Of a stretch of DNA of 40,945 bases, positions 8,477 to 16,640 are shown in pieces. The notes below the pieces were generated by a model, which was given only the letters and a program-made list of their open reading frames with translations, had not been told where the DNA came from and ran no database searches. Source of the stretch: Dehalococcoidia bacterium (lineage in GTDB: Bacteria; Chloroflexota; Dehalococcoidia; GIF9; UBA5629); contig JAFGLP010000149.1 in the NCBI GenBank assembly GCA_016927965.1, positions 1-40,945 of the forward strand, given 5' to 3'. A program made the position numbers and the translations under genes. Position 1 is the stretch's first letter. The number at the start of each line of letters is the position of its first letter.

Positions 8477-9622
8477 ATGTCTATACCTAAATTCAAAGAG
8501 CTTGAAAGGGCGTACGGTTTCGACGAGGTAGCAATTGTGCCCGGCGATGTCACTGTGAATCCTGACCAGACCAATGTTGAATTTAAGGTGCGCGATCTGA
8601 CTTTTAAAATCCCAATAGTCGCTGCTGCCATGGACGCCGTAGTTGACCCCGATTTCGCTATTTTATTCAGCAAAGCTGGCGGGCTGCCGGTGCTAAATTG
8701 TGACGGCGTGCAGGTAAGGTACGAAAATCCCAGGGAAATCCTGGAGGAGATTATCAATGCCCCGGTCAATGAAGTCACCGCCTTGATGCAGAAGGTATAT
8801 AGCGAACCTATTAAAGACTCTCTGTTAGCTAAAAGGATACAGAAAATTAAAAAAGCAGGGGCGGTATGCGCCGTCTCATTAATTCCAGCCACCACCAAGA
8901 GGCTGGCCCCAGTGGCCGAAGAAGCGGGAGCAGATATTATAGTGGTCCAGACCACTGTCACCACTGCAAGGCATATATCGAAAAGCTACAAAGGTCTGAG
9001 CTTCACCGACCTGTGCAGGCAAATCCGCATACCCATCATGGTGGGTAATGCAGTAACATACGGCGCAGCCCTGGAACTGATGAGGACCGGTATTGACGGG
9101 CTTTTTGTAGGGATAGGTCCAGGCGCGGCCTGTACTACCAGAGAAGTGCTGGGAGTCGGTGTTCCGCAGGTAACTGCCAGCGTAGATTGCTCTGCAGCGC
9201 GTGACGTCTACTTCAAGGAAAGCGGACGCTATGTTTCCATTGTGACAGACGGGGGCATCCGCATTGGCAGCGACATGTGCAAGGCCTTCGCATCCGGAGC
9301 CGACGCCGTTGTATTCGGATCCATCCTGACCAGGGCAGAAGAAGCCCCGGGGAAAGGATACCACTGGGGCATGTCTCAACCTTCAGCAACTCTGCCCAGG
9401 GGTACCCGCATACACACTGGAATTAAAGGCCCCCTGTCCAAGATATTGTTTGGCCCGTCACACGTTACCGATGGTACAGAGAACTATGTTGGCGCATTGC
9501 AAAATGCTATGGGGATATGCGGTGCGCTGACTATAAAGGAATTCCAAAAGGTCAAACTGGTAATTGCACCCTCCATCAAAACGGAAGGTAAGTATTTCCA
9601 GGCTTTACAACAAAGCTGCTAA
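8477..9622 (+). CDS. GuaB3-type IMP dehydrogenase family protein (no CBS domains)
   Basis: A 381-residue TIM-barrel enzyme of the IMP dehydrogenase/GMP reductase superfamily. The usual CBS-pair insertion is absent: the barrel runs straight on after VAAAMDAVVDPDFAILFSKAGGLPVLN. The catalytic loop GIGPGAACTTREVLGVGVPQ holds the nucleophilic cysteine, and DGGIR plus SGADAVVFGS bind phosphate. This layout and length match the GuaB3 subfamily of Actinobacteria, Cyanobacteria and Chloroflexi, rather than the roughly 490-residue GuaB. The expected role is guanine nucleotide synthesis by NAD-dependent IMP oxidation, which the sequence alone does not prove. ATG 8477 was preferred over an in-frame TTG at 8465 because GAGG lies at 8467-8470. 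Its end is 11 bases from the convergent lysE gene. Confidence 0.9.
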   Translation: MSIPKFKELERAYGFDEVAIVPGDVTVNPDQTNVEFKVRDLTFKIPIVAAAMDAVVDPDFAILFSKAGGLPVLNCDGVQVRYENPREILEEIINAPVNEVTALMQKVYSEPIKDSLLAKRIQKIKKAGAVCAVSLIPATTKRLAPVAEEAGADIIVVQTTVTTARHISKSYKGLSFTDLCRQIRIPIMVGNAVTYGAALELMRTGIDGLFVGIGPGAACTTREVLGVGVPQVTASVDCSAARDVYFKESGRYVSIVTDGGIRIGSDMCKAFASGADAVVFGSILTRAEEAPGKGYHWGMSQPSATLPRGTRIHTGIKGPLSKILFGPSHVTDGTENYVGALQNAMGICGALTIKEFQKVKLVIAPSIKTEGKYFQALQQSC

Positions 9623-9633
9623 AGGCCAATACG

Positions 9634-10248
9634 CTAGAAAAACACCGATATCCCGAACCACAGCCCGAATCCGATCAATACCAGTGCGCAAATCCCGAAG
9701 ATGACCTTCTGCACGCCGGGTGTCCACAGGTGCCTTGTTTTAAACACAGTCATCGATACTATTTCGGACCATGCTATATCGCAGGACCAGTGTACGATTG
9801 TAAAAAGCACAATCCCATATATCCCGAAAGTTACTGACCCGGTTATCAATGCCAAACCTATGGTTGCCCACCACAAAAAGAAGTAAGGGTTACCGCCTGT
9901 CATAACTATGCCGGTAACCAGCGAACCGTAGGTGGTCGGCGCAGATTCTTTAACAGGCTTTTTAAATGTAAAGAACACCAGCAATCCCATGACTATCAGC
10001 AATAACCCGCCGGCAATGCCGGTGATCTGTTTGACCAGCGGTATTGTCAGGTATGCTGCAAAGCCGAAATATACCAGTGCTATGATCGGAAGCTCAATTA
10101 CTCCATGTCCAAGACCTATCAGAGCCCCTGCATGCTTATCATTGTAACCTCTGGCAATAGTAGCAGCCGTCAGCGGTCCCGGCAGCATAACACCGGACAG
10201 GGATATGCCGACAGCTGAAAGAAGAAAAAGCCAGAGATTATCAGTCAC
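9634..10248 (-). CDS. LysE/RhtB family exporter
   Basis: A 204-residue membrane protein with about six hydrophobic segments. The family signature is at the N-terminus: SGVMLPGPLTAATIARGY followed by AGALIGLGHGVIELPI. The LysE superfamily exports amino acids or other small solutes by cation exchange, but the substrate cannot be read from the sequence. The start is GTG 10248 with a weak upstream site. It is the last gene of a leftward group (lipoprotein, maoC, unknown 267-residue protein, this gene), with 42 bases separating it from the preceding gene. Confidence 0.85.
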   Translation of the reverse strand: MTDNLWLFLLSAVGISLSGVMLPGPLTAATIARGYNDKHAGALIGLGHGVIELPIIALVYFGFAAYLTIPLVKQITGIAGGLLLIVMGLLVFFTFKKPVKESAPTTYGSLVTGIVMTGGNPYFFLWWATIGLALITGSVTFGIYGIVLFTIVHWSCDIAWSEIVSMTVFKTRHLWTPGVQKVIFGICALVLIGFGLWFGISVFF

Positions 10249-10290
10249 TAATTATTCCAAACAGGGGATTATTTGCATTACAGCAATGTG

Positions 10291-11094
10291 CTAATCACTA
10301 TCATCATCGCTGTCATCATCTTCCTTTTGAGCAGGAGACAGGCCAAGTTTAGGTAATAGTGCCACCATTTTCTTATCTTGCTTTTTTTCCTGCCGGGGAA
10401 GAGACGCTATCATATCTATTAACAATTGGGTGTCTTCAACAGTAGCATCCTTTGGCATCATCAGCGCTTTAACACCCGCATCCCGCAAGGCGAGAAGCTC
10501 GGGTTTGGATAATGGTTTATTGATCAGCGCTATGATATGCTGCCCGCTAAAATCACTTGCCCGGCGGCATTTCAGCATGTTTTCCATGTTCAGCGTTGTT
10601 ATCCTCAAATCTATCATCACGGCATCAATGCCCGGGTAGACATTACGTACAGACCGCAGCAAATCTGCTTCCATATCAATGTCTATATTTAATATTTTAC
10701 CGGTCTGTTCAATTAGCTTACCTTCAAAAGCCAGGAGAGGTAAATTGACATTAAATACGACAAAATCCAGATCTGGCGAAATGAGCTTATAGCCATTCCC
10801 CGTTTTACTTCCCTGAAATGACAGGCCGACCGGTATTCCATTTACGTTCTTCAATAACTTTGCCAGCGCTGCTGCATTAAGCCCTGCGCTATCAACAATC
10901 CCGCCGGCAATACCACAACCAGCCAATTCTTTTATCTCAGATTCTGTTCTGCCTGATAATTCGGTAATTACCAGCATGGACAGGCGTTTTTCCTCGCAGT
11001 CAGGCCTGCGAAATCCCATGGCCGGTAGAGAATTCTTATTCAGGCCGTTTAATTTATCGATCAATTTGCTCACAGCTTTCAGATGCTCCTTCAA
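10291..11094 (-). CDS. conserved-looking hypothetical protein, possible barrel fold with acidic tail
   Basis: A soluble protein of up to 267 residues that I do not recognise. It alternates helices and strands (for example LSMLVITELSG, GIAGGIVDSAGL, LDFVVFNVNLPLL, GIDAVMIDLRI, GQHIIALINKPL, GVKALMMPKD), suggesting an alpha/beta or TIM-barrel-like fold with Gly/Ala-rich turns. The last 11 residues are a nearly pure Asp/Glu/Ser tail. No catalytic motif is evident. The longest frame starts at TTG 11094, but the only good ribosome binding site, AAGGAG (11091-11086), lies inside it. GTG 11073, twelve bases downstream of that site, is therefore an alternative start that shortens the protein by seven residues. 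Confidence 0.6.
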   Translation of the reverse strand: MKEHLKAVSKLIDKLNGLNKNSLPAMGFRRPDCEEKRLSMLVITELSGRTESEIKELAGCGIAGGIVDSAGLNAAALAKLLKNVNGIPVGLSFQGSKTGNGYKLISPDLDFVVFNVNLPLLAFEGKLIEQTGKILNIDIDMEADLLRSVRNVYPGIDAVMIDLRITTLNMENMLKCRRASDFSGQHIIALINKPLSKPELLALRDAGVKALMMPKDATVEDTQLLIDMIASLPRQEKKQDKKMVALLPKLGLSPAQKEDDDSDDDSD

Positions 11095-11161
11095 AATTAG
11101 ATATTGCTATACAATCAAAATAAACAGATTAATTATTTCCAGATTTAATAATGAGATGAGT

Positions 11162-11575
11162 TCAACCCGGGAGAAAACCCTCTGATTTACCGGTTATGAC
11201 AGTTATGTCTTCCTGGTTGACCCAGGTGGATGTAATAAATACCCGGCGTTTTTCCACAACCTTCTCATTAACTTCGGATGTGACCGTGATGGTATCGCCA
11301 ATTTTCACAGGTGCCTTGAAAGCTACCTGCTGGGAAACATGTATGCCTCCCTGCCCCATAATGGCAGTCAGCGTCTGATCTACCAGACCAGCCACCAGCA
11401 TGCCATGAGCTATGCGGCCCTTAAAGCGTGTCCTGGAAGCGAATACTTCATCTACATGCATGGGATTAAAATCACCGGTTATACCACAGAAGGCAAATAT
11501 GTCCGCTTCACTGATCGTTTTGCTGAAAGATTTCTTTTCCCCTATTTTAATATCATCATAGTTGCGTATTTCCAT
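11162..11575 (-). CDS. MaoC-like (R)-specific enoyl-CoA hydratase
   Basis: A 137-residue single hot-dog domain. The hydratase-2 motif is clear: GDFNPMHVDEVFA places the catalytic Asp35 and His40, followed by FKGRIAHGML. Such PhaJ/MaoC enzymes hydrate trans-2-enoyl-CoA to (R)-3-hydroxyacyl-CoA. That fits an organism rich in acyl-CoA ligases, although the ligase array lies 5 kb away on a separate transcript. Start ATG 11575 lies 12 bases from the upstream lipoprotein gene, so the two are co-transcribed. Substrate chain length and physiological role (beta-oxidation, polyester or other acyl-CoA metabolism) are not decided by the sequence. Confidence 0.88.
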   Translation of the reverse strand: MEIRNYDDIKIGEKKSFSKTISEADIFAFCGITGDFNPMHVDEVFASRTRFKGRIAHGMLVAGLVDQTLTAIMGQGGIHVSQQVAFKAPVKIGDTITVTSEVNEKVVEKRRVFITSTWVNQEDITVITGKSEGFLPG

Positions 11576-11587
11576 TGACTCCCTCTT

Positions 11588-12499
11588 TTACCATTGAAAT
11601 ATATCGACTGCCAGGATTTTCCCCATGCTCGGCCACGTTTGCAATTGACCTCTTTGAGGGAATAATGAGACGCAGGTATAGTCTTCACCAATTCTCAGGC
11701 TGGCCACTTTGTCAGCATAATAACCGGCGCTGGAAGAAGTATCATCAATATACATTATACCGCGATCTGTGGTCTCAAATGCATTTAACGAATGATTTAC
11801 TATTACGCCTTCCGTGGTGGGCGAATCCAACTCAATAGCAACAATAGCAGCCCTTATTCCGGCCGCCTCAGCGTTATTATGTAATGTCTCGGCAAAATCC
11901 CCACATGTATACTGGCCGCTTATGTAGGCATGTCGGTCAGTTATATCACTTTCAAGGAAAGCTTTAAGCTCAGCCCAGGTAGAATTCCGCGCATCGGGAT
12001 TATTGCGCAGAACAATAAAATGTTCGTCGGCGCCAACCATAACAGCCTTATTAAAAAATACATAGGATTCATTAGCACCCAGTTTCGGCAAAACGCTGTA
12101 ATAAGTATCAGAGGATGAATCATCCTGACTATTAACAGGACTGGCCACCCTCATAAAGGGAAGTACATTGATAATGATGGCGCTGCCGACATCGCCTGCA
12201 ATATTGGATGCAGTCAGGTTATAAGTAGTAAGCTCGTAAGGCCTGACCTCCAGACTTCCTATCACATCTACAAAACCGATTCCATTATCAATAAATACAA
12301 TATCAGCATTATTGACTTCCCACTGCAACAGCACAGTTGAGCCGTTTTCAATTTTAGAAGAATTAGCGCTGAAGGTTAATATAACCGGCGCGGGCGGGGA
12401 AGGATCTTCTTTCCTCTGCACCAACTCCTGCAAAGATGTACAGGCTGCCGCACAGAATGCCGTTAACGTTATAGAGACTAATAGCAACCGTGTTTTCAT
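11588..12499 (-). CDS. lipoprotein with Ig-like domain and transglutaminase-like C-terminal region
   Basis: A 303-residue exported protein. The signal peptide ends in an AAAC lipobox with Cys20 as the probable lipidated residue. Residues 35-112 resemble a beta-sandwich Ig-like domain (PVILTFSANSSKIENGSTVLLQWEV, then TTYNLTASNIAG). The C-terminal part has TCGDFAETLHNNAEAAGIRAAIV, then NHSLNAFET and GIMYIDDT. The order Cys199, His236, Asp252 matches the catalytic triad order of transglutaminase-like cysteine proteins. This is a reading of motifs, not a confirmed domain hit. It would act at the cell surface. It is the first gene of the group leading to maoC. Confidence 0.7.
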   Translation of the reverse strand: MKTRLLLVSITLTAFCAAACTSLQELVQRKEDPSPPAPVILTFSANSSKIENGSTVLLQWEVNNADIVFIDNGIGFVDVIGSLEVRPYELTTYNLTASNIAGDVGSAIIINVLPFMRVASPVNSQDDSSSDTYYSVLPKLGANESYVFFNKAVMVGADEHFIVLRNNPDARNSTWAELKAFLESDITDRHAYISGQYTCGDFAETLHNNAEAAGIRAAIVAIELDSPTTEGVIVNHSLNAFETTDRGIMYIDDTSSSAGYYADKVASLRIGEDYTCVSLFPQRGQLQTWPSMGKILAVDIFQW

Positions 12500-12579
12500 T
12501 GCATTTCCGGTAAAGAAGCTAGTATTAGTATAACGTGAGAAAACCGCGGGGGCAAAGAATTAATTAAGACTACCGGTTA

Positions 12580-14538
12580 TCATCTGCCGGCGCCGTTTAC
12601 AGGCAACTCGACTATAAAGCGTGCGCCACGTCCGGGCATGCTTTCAGCATATATATGGCCATTATGTTCCTTGATGACCCCATAGCTTATACTTAGCCCC
12701 AACCCGGTACCTTTTCCCAGTTCCTTGGTAGTAAAGAAGGGGTCGAAGAGGCGGGCAATATTCCCCTCAGGTATACCCGGTCCATCATCAGAAAATACCG
12801 CACGAACCATCTCACGGGCGACGCCGGTGCTGATTCGCAGCATCCCTTTTCCATTTGCTTCACACATAAAATATTCGGCATTAAGTACTATATTAAGAAA
12901 CACCTGTTGTATCTGTGACACGTCCAACAATAATTCGGGCAAGCCGTTAGTCAGCGATGTGACAACTTCGATACCAGACTTTTTCATATAAGTACGGCGT
13001 AATTTAAGCACGCTATCGATAATGGAGTTTATATCAGCCGCCTGCTTATCAGGCTTTTGCCCACGTGCAAACAGCAGAAAATCCTTTAAAATACCGGCTG
13101 CCCGGTTAGCCTCCCTGGAAATTGCGCCTGCATCCTCTTTTACACTCTCCGGTATACCGCTTTTTCCCATCAGCAATTGAGAGAGCCCCAGAATGCCTGT
13201 GAGAGGATTATTGATCTCATGAGCAAGACCAGCGGCCATCTCCCCCAGCGATGATAAACGGTCAGTCCTCATCAACTTCTCCATCATCCTTTTCTGCCCG
13301 GTAATATCGGAGATCAGCACTGCATACCTTCCCTTTTTCAAGCTCATACCGCTGATCCGCATGTATTTATCCAGTGTCATCATGTAAAGCTCATCTATCA
13401 GGACATTTTTCCCACTGGATATCAGGTCTTTCCAGAAATCAATGCTTTTAAGCCTCATGGTCGGGAACACTTCCCACAAGGTTTTACCCACAATATCATT
13501 ACTCTTAACACCGGTTATGTGCTCAAAAGCAGGGTTCACTTCGAGGAAACGCGCATCGGTAGCCCGGTCATTATCTTCATACAGAAGCTCAAATACGGCA
13601 AATCCGTCCTGCATGCGGTCAAATACCAGTTGATATTGTTCCTTGCTCTCACGCAAAGCCTGTTCGGCTTTACGTTTATCAGTTATATCTCTTAATACTA
13701 CCTGGAACTTCTCCACCTGGCCATTGTCCGATACCAGGGCCCTTAACGTCTGCTCAATCCACATTGTCCCTTTGCTGCATTGATGGGGTTGAATATCAAA
13801 AATGACCCGGCCGGGATCAGCTAATAGTTCTTCTATCGATGCGGTAAATACCGGGTATTGCGACTCCGCTAATAATGACAGGTAGCTGTTCCCCACAATT
13901 TCCAGGCTGCCCCTTGAATAGAACTCGCAAAACGCACGATTAGCAAACGTTATTGTGCCATCCGGTACAAACCTGCAGATCATTTCAATCTGGTCTTCCA
14001 CAACTTCCCGGTATTTTTCCACACTTGATTTCAGCGCTTCCTCAATCCTCTTTCGCTCCGTCACATCCCGGCCGACGCCAAGGCAAAACTCACGTCCGTT
14101 ATGCATTACGTAGTTCAGTGTAAGCTCCACGGGAAACAATTCACCATAACGAGGCCTATGCAGCGTTTCAATCCTAAAAGACTTCACCTTCCTCAGACGC
14201 TGGAAGGTCCTCTGCCAATTCGGCAGATCATATGTAACATCTATATCATAGACCTTCATCGTGAGCAGCTCTTCACTGCTGCATCCAAGCAGCTGAGATG
14301 TAATTTCATTAACAGCCAGGAATGATGCATCCTCCCCCAGCAAATATACAAGGTCAACTGAACAGTTAAGAAGGTTTTTCAAAGATGGCGGTAATTCGAG
14401 AGCAGGCCCGGTCCGGCCTGATTCCTCTTCCCTGTAATTGAACGTAGAGCTACTTGAACCAACCGGGGTTTCAAATTCCCCCGGCTTTCTTTTTTCCGTA
14501 GATTTCCTGCTGCTACTCATAAAAAACAGGTACAGCAT
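12580..14538 (-). CDS. soluble PAS-domain sensor histidine kinase (orphan)
   Basis: A 652-residue kinase without membrane segments. Three PAS regions lie at about 52-160, 170-290 and 300-412, each ending in a typical GRDVTERKR, LRDITDKRKAEQAL or ISDITGQKR linker. The HisKA domain has GEMAAGLAHEINNPLTG with phospho-acceptor His440. The HATPase domain has the N-box around Asn549-Asn553, G1 DDGPGIP (584-590) and G2 GKGTGLGLS (608-616). The class resembles NtrB/AtoS-like kinases that sense a cytosolic cue. No response regulator is adjacent, so its partner is elsewhere. Start is ATG 14538; an in-frame ATG 14520 is possible and loses only six hydrophobic residues. Confidence 0.92.
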   Translation of the reverse strand: MLYLFFMSSSRKSTEKRKPGEFETPVGSSSSTFNYREEESGRTGPALELPPSLKNLLNCSVDLVYLLGEDASFLAVNEITSQLLGCSSEELLTMKVYDIDVTYDLPNWQRTFQRLRKVKSFRIETLHRPRYGELFPVELTLNYVMHNGREFCLGVGRDVTERKRIEEALKSSVEKYREVVEDQIEMICRFVPDGTITFANRAFCEFYSRGSLEIVGNSYLSLLAESQYPVFTASIEELLADPGRVIFDIQPHQCSKGTMWIEQTLRALVSDNGQVEKFQVVLRDITDKRKAEQALRESKEQYQLVFDRMQDGFAVFELLYEDNDRATDARFLEVNPAFEHITGVKSNDIVGKTLWEVFPTMRLKSIDFWKDLISSGKNVLIDELYMMTLDKYMRISGMSLKKGRYAVLISDITGQKRMMEKLMRTDRLSSLGEMAAGLAHEINNPLTGILGLSQLLMGKSGIPESVKEDAGAISREANRAAGILKDFLLFARGQKPDKQAADINSIIDSVLKLRRTYMKKSGIEVVTSLTNGLPELLLDVSQIQQVFLNIVLNAEYFMCEANGKGMLRISTGVAREMVRAVFSDDGPGIPEGNIARLFDPFFTTKELGKGTGLGLSISYGVIKEHNGHIYAESMPGRGARFIVELPVNGAGR

Positions 14539-14884
14539 CGGTTTTCATAATCTCTGCCATACCCTTTATAACAATAAACATTAACTTGCTTCTTACTATA
14601 TAACAGTTATCCACCATTAAATCTTTCTTCTACGACGATTATACTAAACTCTCACATATATATCAATATCATTCTCTTACAATATCAAATATTTAAATAA
14701 AAGACCATTCTAAATCATAATATGATAAAAATCACAGTTTTTTCAACCGCCTGAGACTAGTATAACAGCACTGGTTGCCCTGAGCCGGAACGAATAATCG
14801 GGTAAAAGGTGATAAGTCTGATAAGCATCATAACAAACTTAGCTCATGAACTGGAACAACATAAATACAACCAGGAGGCAAAAG
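14539..14884. other. intergenic region between divergent kinase and CoA-disulfide reductase genes
   Basis: About 345 AT-rich bases. A TATAAC at 14761-14766 could be a -10 element for the rightward gene, but no convincing -35 accompanies it. No RNA gene or repeat was recognised. The longer rightward frame beginning at ATG 14846 is not favoured as coding because AGGAGG directly precedes ATG 14885. Confidence 0.4.
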
Positions 14885-16573
14885 ATGAGTAAGGGTAAAA
14901 GCGTTGTAATCATCGGCGGAGGCGCCTGCGGTCCTAAGACCGCTGCAAGATTGCGCAGGCTAGACCCGGCAGCCAAAATAACTATGGTCCAGGATGAATC
15001 GATTGTATCGTATGCTGCCTGCGGCCTGCCTTATTTCATCTCCGGCCAGGTTGGCCCCAGGGACATGCTGATAGTCAGGAACGCTGATGATTTTAAAAAA
15101 ATCAGTAATGTTGATGTTTTAACCGGCACAAGGGTAGACGGCATTGACAGGGCAGGTCACAAATTAAATGTGACCGACTTATCTGAACAACGCAGCTATA
15201 CTATTGACTACGATAAACTGGTTATAGCCACAGGGGCTGGCCCCATTGTTCCCAGGGTTCCCGGCATCGACCTGAAAGGCATACATTTATTAAAAAGCAT
15301 TCCTGATGCCGACGAGATATTAGAGCTGATCAAGGAAGCGCATATTAAAAAGGCAGTTATCGTAGGGGCAGGACTGATCGGAGTAGAGATGGCAGAAGCA
15401 CTGACTATTCAGGGATTTGAAGTAACCATAGTTGAAGCACTAGATAAAGTACTGGCAGCTCTGCTGGACGATGAGATATCTGACATGGTAGCCAAGCACC
15501 TTAAGGACAAAGCGGTGATACTCAAGCTGGGACAGAAAATCACAGGCTTTGCAGGGAAGGACGGCAGGGTAACCAGCGCCATTACAGATAGTGAGACCAT
15601 ACCGGCCGAGATAGCCATTGTAGCCATTGGCATACGTCCCGAATCGAAGCTGGCAAAAGAGGCAGGTCTGGAGACCGGGCCACGCGGAGACATCACGGTT
15701 GATGATTACCTTCAGACCAGCGACCCAGATATATATGCCGGCGGCGACTGCATCGCCAACCTTAGCATTGTAACCGGACAAAAGATGCTGGCAGCCAACG
15801 GATCAACTGCCAATAAACACGGTCATATAATAGCAGCCAATCTCGCAGGTGCAAGGGAGAAATTCCCGGGCATTGTAGCATCCGCTTGCGTCAAGGTGTT
15901 CGATTTCAATGTGGGCAGGGTAGGTATAACAGAGAGACAGGCGCGCGAGATGGGCATCAAGTTCACTGCGGCAATGGCAGCCGGGCCTGACAAACCAGGC
16001 TATTATCCCGGCAGTAAAGAAATCATCATTAAGCTAATTGTTAATTCTGAAAATGGCCGCATACTGGGAGCGCAGGGAGTAGGCCCGGGAGAAGTAATCA
16101 AGCGCATTGATGTCATGGCAGCAGCCATCACGATGGGGATGACGGTGGATATGTTGGCCAATCTCGACCTGTGCTACGCCCCACCTTATAATTCAGCTCT
16201 GGACGTGCTGCATCATACGGCCAACCTCGTCCGCAATAAGCTGGCAGGCCGGGTGGCAGGAGTCAAACCAGCCGAGGTGAAAGAAAAAATTGATAAGAAA
16301 GAAAGCTTCTTGCTGCTCGATGTCCGAGACCAGGTTGAAATAGAAGAGACCAGAATTGCAGCCCCGCAGACTGCGCATGTCCCCCTACCTTCGCTATACA
16401 CAGACATGGATAAACTCCCCATGGACAGGAAGATCGTGGTCATATGTCAGAGAGGAGCACGGGCTTACCAGGCTATCTGTGCGCTTAACGGATCAGGGTT
16501 TAAAGACGCTAAATTTATGGAGGGCAGTCTAACCTGCTGGTGCGGTGATGTGATCGGGAAGCCTATTTTATAA
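14885..16573 (+). CDS. CoA-disulfide reductase-like flavoprotein with C-terminal rhodanese domain
   Basis: A 562-residue fusion. Residues 1-450 are a pyridine nucleotide-disulfide oxidoreductase: FAD motif VVIIGGGACGPKTA (7-20), active-site Cys45 in SYAACGLPYFISG, NAD motif VIVGAGLIGVEMAE, and the second FAD motif DIYAGGDC. The tail (about 470-562) is a rhodanese domain with LLLDVRD and the sulfur-carrying Cys521 in VVICQRGAR. Such CoADR-RHD proteins reduce CoA disulfides or persulfides/polysulfide with NAD(P)H, linking thiol redox balance to sulfur handling in anaerobes. ATG 14885 was chosen because AGGAGG precedes it. The gene is single and ends 7 bases before a strong hairpin. Confidence 0.9.
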   Translation: MSKGKSVVIIGGGACGPKTAARLRRLDPAAKITMVQDESIVSYAACGLPYFISGQVGPRDMLIVRNADDFKKISNVDVLTGTRVDGIDRAGHKLNVTDLSEQRSYTIDYDKLVIATGAGPIVPRVPGIDLKGIHLLKSIPDADEILELIKEAHIKKAVIVGAGLIGVEMAEALTIQGFEVTIVEALDKVLAALLDDEISDMVAKHLKDKAVILKLGQKITGFAGKDGRVTSAITDSETIPAEIAIVAIGIRPESKLAKEAGLETGPRGDITVDDYLQTSDPDIYAGGDCIANLSIVTGQKMLAANGSTANKHGHIIAANLAGAREKFPGIVASACVKVFDFNVGRVGITERQAREMGIKFTAAMAAGPDKPGYYPGSKEIIIKLIVNSENGRILGAQGVGPGEVIKRIDVMAAAITMGMTVDMLANLDLCYAPPYNSALDVLHHTANLVRNKLAGRVAGVKPAEVKEKIDKKESFLLLDVRDQVEIEETRIAAPQTAHVPLPSLYTDMDKLPMDRKIVVICQRGARAYQAICALNGSGFKDAKFMEGSLTCWCGDVIGKPIL

Positions 16574-16579
16574 AACATT

Positions 16580-16617
16580 ACCTGTGTCCGGTTTGCTAAA
16601 GCAAACCGGACACAGGT
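16580..16617. terminator. perfect hairpin, probable bidirectional terminator
   Basis: Two 18-base arms, ACCTGTGTCCGGTTTGCT (16580-16597) and its exact complement (16600-16617), leave a minimal loop. It lies between the convergent CoA-disulfide reductase and acyl-CoA ligase copy 1. In the leftward direction it is followed by AATGTTTTAT, a T-rich tail; in the rightward direction there is no T-run. It probably ends the six-gene ligase transcript and at least impedes the rightward one. Confidence 0.7.
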
Positions 16618-16640
16618 TCGCAACTCAATCAAACTCCGCT

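Noticed and set aside
14846..14884. 13-residue N-terminal extension of the CoA-disulfide reductase
   Set aside because: AGGAGG directly precedes ATG 14885, which gives the canonical start just before the FAD motif.
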